This document shows, one piece after another, positions 32,357-35,992 of a stretch of DNA of 35,992 nt. The stretch lies in the NCBI GenBank assembly GCA_012719595.1, contig JAAYAB010000087.1, positions 1-35,992 on the forward strand, read 5' to 3'. Every line of letters begins with the position of its first letter. Position 1 is the first letter of the stretch. A program made the translations under genes and the position numbers. The notes below the pieces were generated by a model. That model searched no databases, was not told the origin of the DNA, and was given only the letters and a program-made list of their open reading frames with translations. This stretch comes from Bacillota bacterium. Its GTDB lineage: Bacteria > Bacillota > DTU014.

Positions 32357-32390
32357 GGCTCACAGGGGCGGATGCGCCCGTGCCCCTGCG

Positions 32391-32410
32391 AGCCCTGCTG
32401 TCACCGGCAG
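32391..32410. terminator. Possible terminator between the convergent XRE and small membrane protein genes
   Basis: CCCTGCTG and CGGCAGGG form an 8-bp stem with a 4-base loop, between the XRE stop (32356) and the small gene's stop (32415). A second GC-rich stem (CAGGGGC/GCCCCTG) lies beside it. Confidence 0.4.
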
Positions 32411-32414
32411 GGTG

Positions 32415-32546
32415 CTACACGCCAGTGCAGGCTCCGCCCATAGTTCCCAGCAGCAGGAGTATCAGGACCAAGAAGATGATCCACGCCTGCCTCCATCCGA
32501 AGAACCCGCCGCATGTTCCGGAGCCCCCAGGAGTTCCTAGACCCAT
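32415..32546 (-). CDS. Small membrane protein, paralogue A
   Basis: 43 residues. A Gly/Thr-rich N-terminus (MGLGTPGGSGTCGGFFG) is followed by WRQAWIIFLVLILLLLGT and MGGACTGV. The ATG has GGAGGG 7 bases upstream. The core pattern F-G-x-R-x-A-W-I-x-F-L-x-L-I-L-L-L-x-G-T-x-G-G-x-x-x-G-V is shared with two other genes nearby (32842-32967, 34436-34555), which makes a chance open frame very unlikely. One membrane helix with a short external tail is predicted. It resembles in size, but not in sequence, the small sporulation proteins of the YjcZ type. No function is known. Confidence 0.8.
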   Translation of the reverse strand: MGLGTPGGSGTCGGFFGWRQAWIIFLVLILLLLGTMGGACTGV

Positions 32547-32747
32547 AGTCGCGCCCTCCTTCATAAGCCATGTGCAGTATAACCTATGTTGCTAACACAC
32601 ACCTCGACTCACGCCTGCCGCGAGTTGTTCCATGTGACCACGGAGGCCGCGCGTCGAACCATTCCCAGCCCCGAGACACACCCGGACCCCCAGACACGCT
32701 CAGGCCCCGAACAGCTCCCGCGCAGTAAGCGAGCTGTACAGACAGAA

Positions 32748-32774
32748 GGGTTCCGGCTGTGCATACCGGAACCC
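32748..32774 (-). terminator. Hairpin downstream of small membrane protein B
   Basis: GGGTTCCGG (32748-32756) pairs perfectly with CCGGAACCC (32766-32774) across a 9-base loop. It lies about 70 bases after the paralogue B stop; on the minus strand a moderately T-rich stretch follows. Confidence 0.55.
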
Positions 32775-32841
32775 GCAATCTGCCACACCAGCACAGAGAG
32801 AACGGCGGCCGCCTCAAAGCGACGCGGTCTGTCAGGCACGA

Positions 32842-32967
32842 CTACACGCCGAAGACCATACCTCCGAGGGTACCCATCAGCAGGAGGATCAGTATGAGGA
32901 ACAAGATCCACGCCTGCCTAGTGCCGAACAAACCCACACCAGGATCCGGATTCCTCTCTTCAGGCAT
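32842..32967 (-). CDS. Small membrane protein, paralogue B
   Basis: 41 residues: MPEERNPDPGVGLFGTRQAW then ILFLILILLLMGTLGGMVFG and V. The ATG at 32967 is preceded by GGGGGGTGACAGA. It shares the MPEER start and GLFGTR.AW core with paralogue C and the hydrophobic core with A. A CATACGATA box lies about 30-38 bases upstream of the start, and paralogue A has CATAGGTTA at a similar distance. This matches the CATANNNTA -10 pattern of mother-cell sigma factors but without a clear -35. Confidence 0.82.
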   Translation of the reverse strand: MPEERNPDPGVGLFGTRQAWILFLILILLLMGTLGGMVFGV

Positions 32968-33074
32968 TCTGTCACCCCCCTAAAGCGATTCCACCATATC
33001 GTATGCACTGCCGAGAGTGACAGAGACTGCGCAAGAGGAGTTCGTTCTCATTGCCCATGCCATCAACTTGCACA

Positions 33075-34001
33075 TCACTCGATGCGAACCTCCACCGTGA
33101 CTACGGCCGAGGAGAAGAACCCAGTTCCATCTGATATGGTGTATACGAAGGTGTCCAGTCCCTCGAACCCAACGGGCGGTGAGTAGTGGACATTGCCTTC
33201 GGGCCAGAACTCTATCACCTGACCGTACATCGGCTGGCTGACCGAAATCACCTGAACGGGATCGCCGTCGGCATCAAAATCGTTGCTGAGCAAGCCCATC
33301 AAGACTGCAAAGGGAGTGCCTTCCGGCGATACCGTTATGCTGAAGTATTCGTTTGCGGCGGTCGGAGCATCGGGTCTGGGCCTGACTGTGACCGTCACTG
33401 AGCCGGTTGCGGTCCCGCCATGGGGATTCGATACCGTGTATGTGAAGCTGTCTTCACCGTAGAAGTTCTCATTTGGAGTGTACTCGATCTTTTGATCAGG
33501 TGTGATGGTCGCAGTCCCGTTTGACGGCTGAGTCACATCGATGATCACGAAGCCATCGCCTTCTATGCCTGACAGAACGTCTACGACTACGGTTGAGTCT
33601 TCATCGATGCTGACCTCCTGATCAGCCACCGTCTCCTCGCCGCCTGGATCCGGATCGGGTGGCAAGTCGTCCTCGACCGTCACAGCGACAAAGGTCGCAC
33701 TGGTGGAGGTCGGCGACACGGTGCTCTGGCTCGGGGTGAAGGTCAGCCCTGTCGCGCTGGGAGTCACTGTCACTCTGCCCTGCAGGTAGCTCTTGAGCCA
33801 TCCCCCGTCCGCCCCGGTCTCAGCCGTGCCATAGCCGTCACTGAACAGAAGAGTGACGCCAGGAATGCCATTGTCGGCGCTGTCGACAACTCTTCCCGAC
33901 GCGTTGTACGGCAAGGGACTCACGCCGAAGACACCTCCGCTGCATCCTGTCAGAGTTGCAGCCAAGACGCAGTATAGAAGCAAACGCAGAGCGTTCCTCA
34001 T
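33075..34001 (-). CDS. Lipoprotein with Ig-like/cadherin-like repeats
   Basis: 308 residues from the ATG at 34001, 7 bases after GGAGG. A lipoprotein signal peptide (LLLYCVLAATLTGC, lipobox Cys20) is followed by a carboxypeptidase-regulatory-like segment (SGRVVDSADNGIPGVTLLFS), a Pro/Asp/Gly linker (DDLPPDPDPGGEE), and two tandem-95/cadherin-like modules (about 125-210 and 212-308). Each of the latter has a phrase such as VDVLSGIEGDGFVII or MGLLSNDFDADGDPVQVISV, then Y.P...F.G.D.F.YT(I/V)S. Such modules bind Ca2+ or other surface polymers. It is probably anchored outside the cell; the partner is unknown. Confidence 0.85.
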   Translation of the reverse strand: MRNALRLLLYCVLAATLTGCSGGVFGVSPLPYNASGRVVDSADNGIPGVTLLFSDGYGTAETGADGGWLKSYLQGRVTVTPSATGLTFTPSQSTVSPTSTSATFVAVTVEDDLPPDPDPGGEETVADQEVSIDEDSTVVVDVLSGIEGDGFVIIDVTQPSNGTATITPDQKIEYTPNENFYGEDSFTYTVSNPHGGTATGSVTVTVRPRPDAPTAANEYFSITVSPEGTPFAVLMGLLSNDFDADGDPVQVISVSQPMYGQVIEFWPEGNVHYSPPVGFEGLDTFVYTISDGTGFFSSAVVTVEVRIE

Positions 34002-34435
34002 GCTCAATCCTCCTTTCTCGAAGTGCGCTGAGAGTGGCGCAGAGTCGCCCAAACACTGTCGTCGCGCTGTACATACAATCAGCCGGTGACACAGCGTCTC
34101 AACCAAGACACTGAATCAACCGGCCAATCCCCACTCAGCAAAGCCTGGGGCTCGATCCGAGGGCCCCTGACAGGGATTCCCTCTCCGTGCCCGCGAGCAC
34201 GAGCCCTCTGCTGACAATCTAGTTCGCCTCAAGAGTGCAGAATCCTTCCTAAGCGCGCCTCGCAGCCTCGCGGTCCAGGTCCGGCCTTCAGAGACCTTCT
34301 TCGTGCCCCGATCGCTGCTCCTTCGTACCAATGGCACAAATCCTTGATCCCTGTGTTACAAAGCACAACGCTCAAGAGTATAGTGAAATGAGATCGCACG
34401 TTGCGAGCACTTGCATAGGCGAAGGAGGCAACCAT
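34002..34435. other. Divergent intergenic region without a recognised gene
   Basis: Lies between the lipoprotein gene (-) and small membrane protein C (+). It holds a GC-rich hairpin (CTCG-ATC-CGAG within GGGG...CCCC, about 34147-34167) and TATACT/TATAGT-like boxes near 34379-34384, none with a convincing -35. No gene recognised. Confidence 0.4.
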
Positions 34436-34555
34436 ATGCCTGAGGAGAGAATGGACGGCTGTGGGCTGTTCGGCACACGTTGGGCATGGATCATCTTCCT
34501 CGTGCTGATCCTGTTGCTCCTAGGCACCTGGGGCGGCCAGCTCTTCGGGGTCTGA
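34436..34555 (+). CDS. Small membrane protein, paralogue C
   Basis: 39 residues: MPEERMDGCGLFGTRWAWII then FLVLILLLLGTWGGQLFGV. The ATG at 34436 has GAAGGAGG 7 bases upstream. MPEER matches paralogue B, and FLVLILLLLGT.GG is nearly identical to A. It is on the opposite strand from A and B and about 1.5 kb away. Its single hydrophobic segment is predicted to span the membrane. Confidence 0.82.
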   Translation: MPEERMDGCGLFGTRWAWIIFLVLILLLLGTWGGQLFGV

Positions 34556-34615
34556 CGCAGCCGAACGAGTATCCTGACAGGTTCAGGTGGGAGCTATCCT
34601 CCCAAGCGAGCGAGG

Positions 34616-34636
34616 GTCCCGGCGATGAGCCGGGAC
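34616..34636 (+). terminator. Hairpin between small membrane protein C and the nuclease gene
   Basis: GTCCCGGC (34616-34623) and GCCGGGAC (34629-34636) form an 8-bp stem with a 5-base loop, 60 bases after the paralogue C stop. No T-run follows, so its role in termination is uncertain. Confidence 0.4.
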
Positions 34637-34831
34637 TCTGGCTCGTACGGCTGCATGTCACCTGTGATATAATACCTACTGGAGTACTGATCCAGTTGAC
34701 TCGTTGACACAGCACTGTAGGCTAGTCTGGCACGCCTGGCCTGTCTGAGGTGACGGTTGAGACCGAGAGGCGCGCCCGGAGAGTCCGGACTGAGGCTAGG
34801 CAGTCTTGGCGAGTTCTGCGGAGGTAAGGCG

Positions 34832-35638
34832 ATGAGAACCCGCTGCGGACAGGCGGTTGCCACAGACCCGAGTCGATCCGGCAAGTTGCAGCCGGTCTTG
34901 ATGGCTGCAGCCAGATCTCTTGTCACCGTCGTCCTGGCCATCGTGCTTGCCACGATCCTTATCGTCCCTGCCGACGCCACTGATGATTGGAGTCCTCCGC
35001 TCTCTCCTGTCACTATCACCAGAGTGGTGGACGGAGATACCGTCCAGGCGATTCTGAACGGGCTGGAAGTTACGGTCCGCCTGATCGGCGTGGACACTCC
35101 TGAGACTGTCCATCCGACAAAGGCTGTAGAGGCATACGGGAAGGAAGCGTCGGACTTCACTCGGCAGACTCTCGAGGGCAGAGACGCATGGCTTGAGTTC
35201 GACGTAGGTCAGCAAGATCGGTATGGCAGACTGCTCGCATACGTGTGGACTTCGCAGCCCGTCGATTGGTCTGACGCTGAGGTTCGGGAACACATGCACA
35301 ATGCCGTGATTCTTCTCAGAGGATATGGCCGGCTGATGACCATCCCGCCAAACGTGAGACATGTCGATGCCTTCAGAGTGTACGAGGCCGAGGCGAGGAG
35401 TCTCGGACTAGGGCTGTGGGGAGACGACTATGGTCTTGATGCAGCGCCTGAGGGGGTGAATCTCAACACGGCCTCCCTTGAGGAGTTGCAGCAGATCATC
35501 CACATAGGCCCTGCGAGAGCGCAGGCGATCATCGCAGGACGGCCATGGCATTCAGTAGATGAACTGTTGAGAATCAGCGGCATCGGGCAAGAGCGACTGG
35601 CGGACATCAAAGAGCAGGGCGTGGCATACGTTGAGTGA
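34832..35638 (+). CDS. Secreted thermonuclease (SNase) with helix-hairpin-helix tail
   Basis: 268 residues from the ATG at 34832, closely following GGAGGTAAGGCG; the frame is open upstream without a ribosome site. A hydrophobic stretch (about 29-48, cleaved near PADA) should direct export. The SNase domain (about 60-190) has the catalytic triad of the family in place: R83 and E91 in VRLIGVDTPE, and R133 in QDRYGRLLAYVW, plus the metal region RVVDGDTV. The C-terminal segment (about 205-268, GVNLNTASLEELQQIIHIGP, then VDELLRISGIG) is a ComEA-type double helix-hairpin-helix that binds DNA. This fusion suggests a surface or secreted DNA-degrading enzyme. Confidence 0.92.
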   Translation: MRTRCGQAVATDPSRSGKLQPVLMAAARSLVTVVLAIVLATILIVPADATDDWSPPLSPVTITRVVDGDTVQAILNGLEVTVRLIGVDTPETVHPTKAVEAYGKEASDFTRQTLEGRDAWLEFDVGQQDRYGRLLAYVWTSQPVDWSDAEVREHMHNAVILLRGYGRLMTIPPNVRHVDAFRVYEAEARSLGLGLWGDDYGLDAAPEGVNLNTASLEELQQIIHIGPARAQAIIAGRPWHSVDELLRISGIGQERLADIKEQGVAYVE

Positions 35639-35674
35639 CCGCGGCGGAAGCGGTCGGCGTGTTGCATTTCCATG

Positions 35675-35704
35675 TTGACACAGCAGGTTTCATTAAGATA
35701 TGAT
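35675..35704 (+). promoter_or_regulatory. Sigma-A promoter of the T-box transcript
   Basis: -35 TTGACA (35675-35680), 18-base spacer, -10 TATGAT (35699-35704), placed just before the T-box stem I sequence. Confidence 0.85.
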
Positions 35705-35710
35705 CAAGGC

Positions 35711-35978
35711 TGATAGTGCTACCAGGCCGATGACAGGAAACAGTAAGACGACTCAGCCTCTCAAGAGAGCTGCCCGTCGGTGCAAGGCAGCGAGGACGCC
35801 GTCTGAACCCCTCCTGGAGGTGCCAACCGAAACCGATTGGGAGTAGACTTGGACGGGTTCCTCCCGTTACAGAGGATAGATATCGGTCTATGTACCCGTA
35901 TCGAACAATGGCGCAATGCAAGCGGAGTGTGTATGCGGAAGTCAAGGCTTTCGTCTCGGAAGAGGCGAAAGCCTTTTT
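35711..35978 (+). promoter_or_regulatory. T-box riboswitch, specifier reads as proline (CCC)
   Basis: A tRNA-sensing leader. Stem I: CAGGA (35734-35738) pairs with TCCTG (35812-35816), and AGACG (35746-35750) with CGTCT (35800-35804). Between them lie the loop-E motif AGTA (35742-35745) and GAA (35805-35807), then the specifier CCC (35808-35810). The distal part has AGAGAGCTGCC, the loop GGTGCAA and GGCAGC. Stem III is ACGGG (35853-35857) with CCCGT (35863-35867). The expected T-box bulge (TGGN) is replaced by GAGTGTGTATGCGG (35925-35938). The terminator stem (35944-35957 with 35962-35975) is of the CTTTCGTC type. The target gene is off the right edge; a proline gene such as proS is predicted. 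Confidence 0.85.
35944..35978 (+). terminator. T-box terminator
   Basis: A 14-bp stem (35944-35957 with 35962-35975, one G-U pair) with a GGAA tetraloop, running into five T residues (35974-35978). Confidence 0.9.
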
Positions 35979-35992
35979 CGTTACTGCGCTCC

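Noticed and set aside
1-35992. CRISPR array, IS element, prophage or toxin-antitoxin pair
   Set aside because: No regularly spaced identical repeats, transposase or integrase motifs were found; the two XRE genes have no partner toxin frame beside them.

Overview
The window looks like chromosome from a spore-forming, Gram-positive member of the Bacillota, probably of the Clostridia or a related deep class. The evidence is strong GGAGG-type ribosome binding sites with frequent GTG/TTG starts, several consensus sigma-A promoters, a T-box leader, a SleB-type cell-wall hydrolase, three LysM proteins and a sodium-pump oxaloacetate decarboxylase. Base composition is moderately GC-rich. No phage, IS element, CRISPR array or rRNA was seen. 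The species cannot be named from the sequence.

Layout. 1-3.1 kb: an OmpR-type response regulator split by an in-frame TGA, a VOC (methylmalonyl-CoA epimerase-like) protein, a SRPBCC protein, a gene-poor stretch, a flavodoxin, and the N-terminal stub of a peptidase C45-like gene. 3.1-3.5 kb: tRNA-Thr(CGT) and tRNA-Gly(CCC) with their own promoter and terminator. 3.5-6.35 kb: signal peptidase I, a membrane-anchored protein with carboxypeptidase-regulatory-like repeats, and a MerR-like coiled-coil protein. 6.6-9.2 kb: a DUF255 thioredoxin-fold protein convergent with a DUF554 membrane protein. 9.25-12.8 kb: a four-gene Na+-translocating decarboxylase operon (OadG, biotin carrier, OadB, OadA) behind a sigma-A promoter and an unusual leader with two related RNA-like repeats. 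12.86-16.6 kb: a class III aminotransferase, a LysM/SleB hydrolase, Hsp20 and a CBS-pair protein. 16.8-21.3 kb: leuS, an Arg/Asp-rich small protein, a membrane rhodanese, and two small unknown genes. 21.3-25.4 kb: a diaminopimelate decarboxylase-like enzyme, a threonine aldolase, a LysM membrane protein and a DUF421/DUF4363 pair. 25.4-29 kb: a B12-binding-type radical SAM protein, serS and a triple-LysM protein. 29-32.4 kb: a GH94 disaccharide phosphorylase behind an XRE repressor gene, and a second, divergent XRE gene. 32.4-36 kb: three paralogous ~40-residue membrane proteins not previously listed as long ORFs, an Ig-like lipoprotein, a secreted thermonuclease with a helix-hairpin-helix tail, and a T-box riboswitch whose specifier reads as proline and whose target gene lies beyond the right edge.

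Most genes are housekeeping or metabolic. The best candidates for something new are the oxaloacetate decarboxylase leader (two related structural elements plus a possible ribosome-site switch), the three-copy small membrane protein family, the palindromic operator inside the XRE promoter, the Arg/Asp-rich repeat protein, and the T-box with an atypical acceptor-binding sequence. All functional statements come from motif reading; no database search was run.
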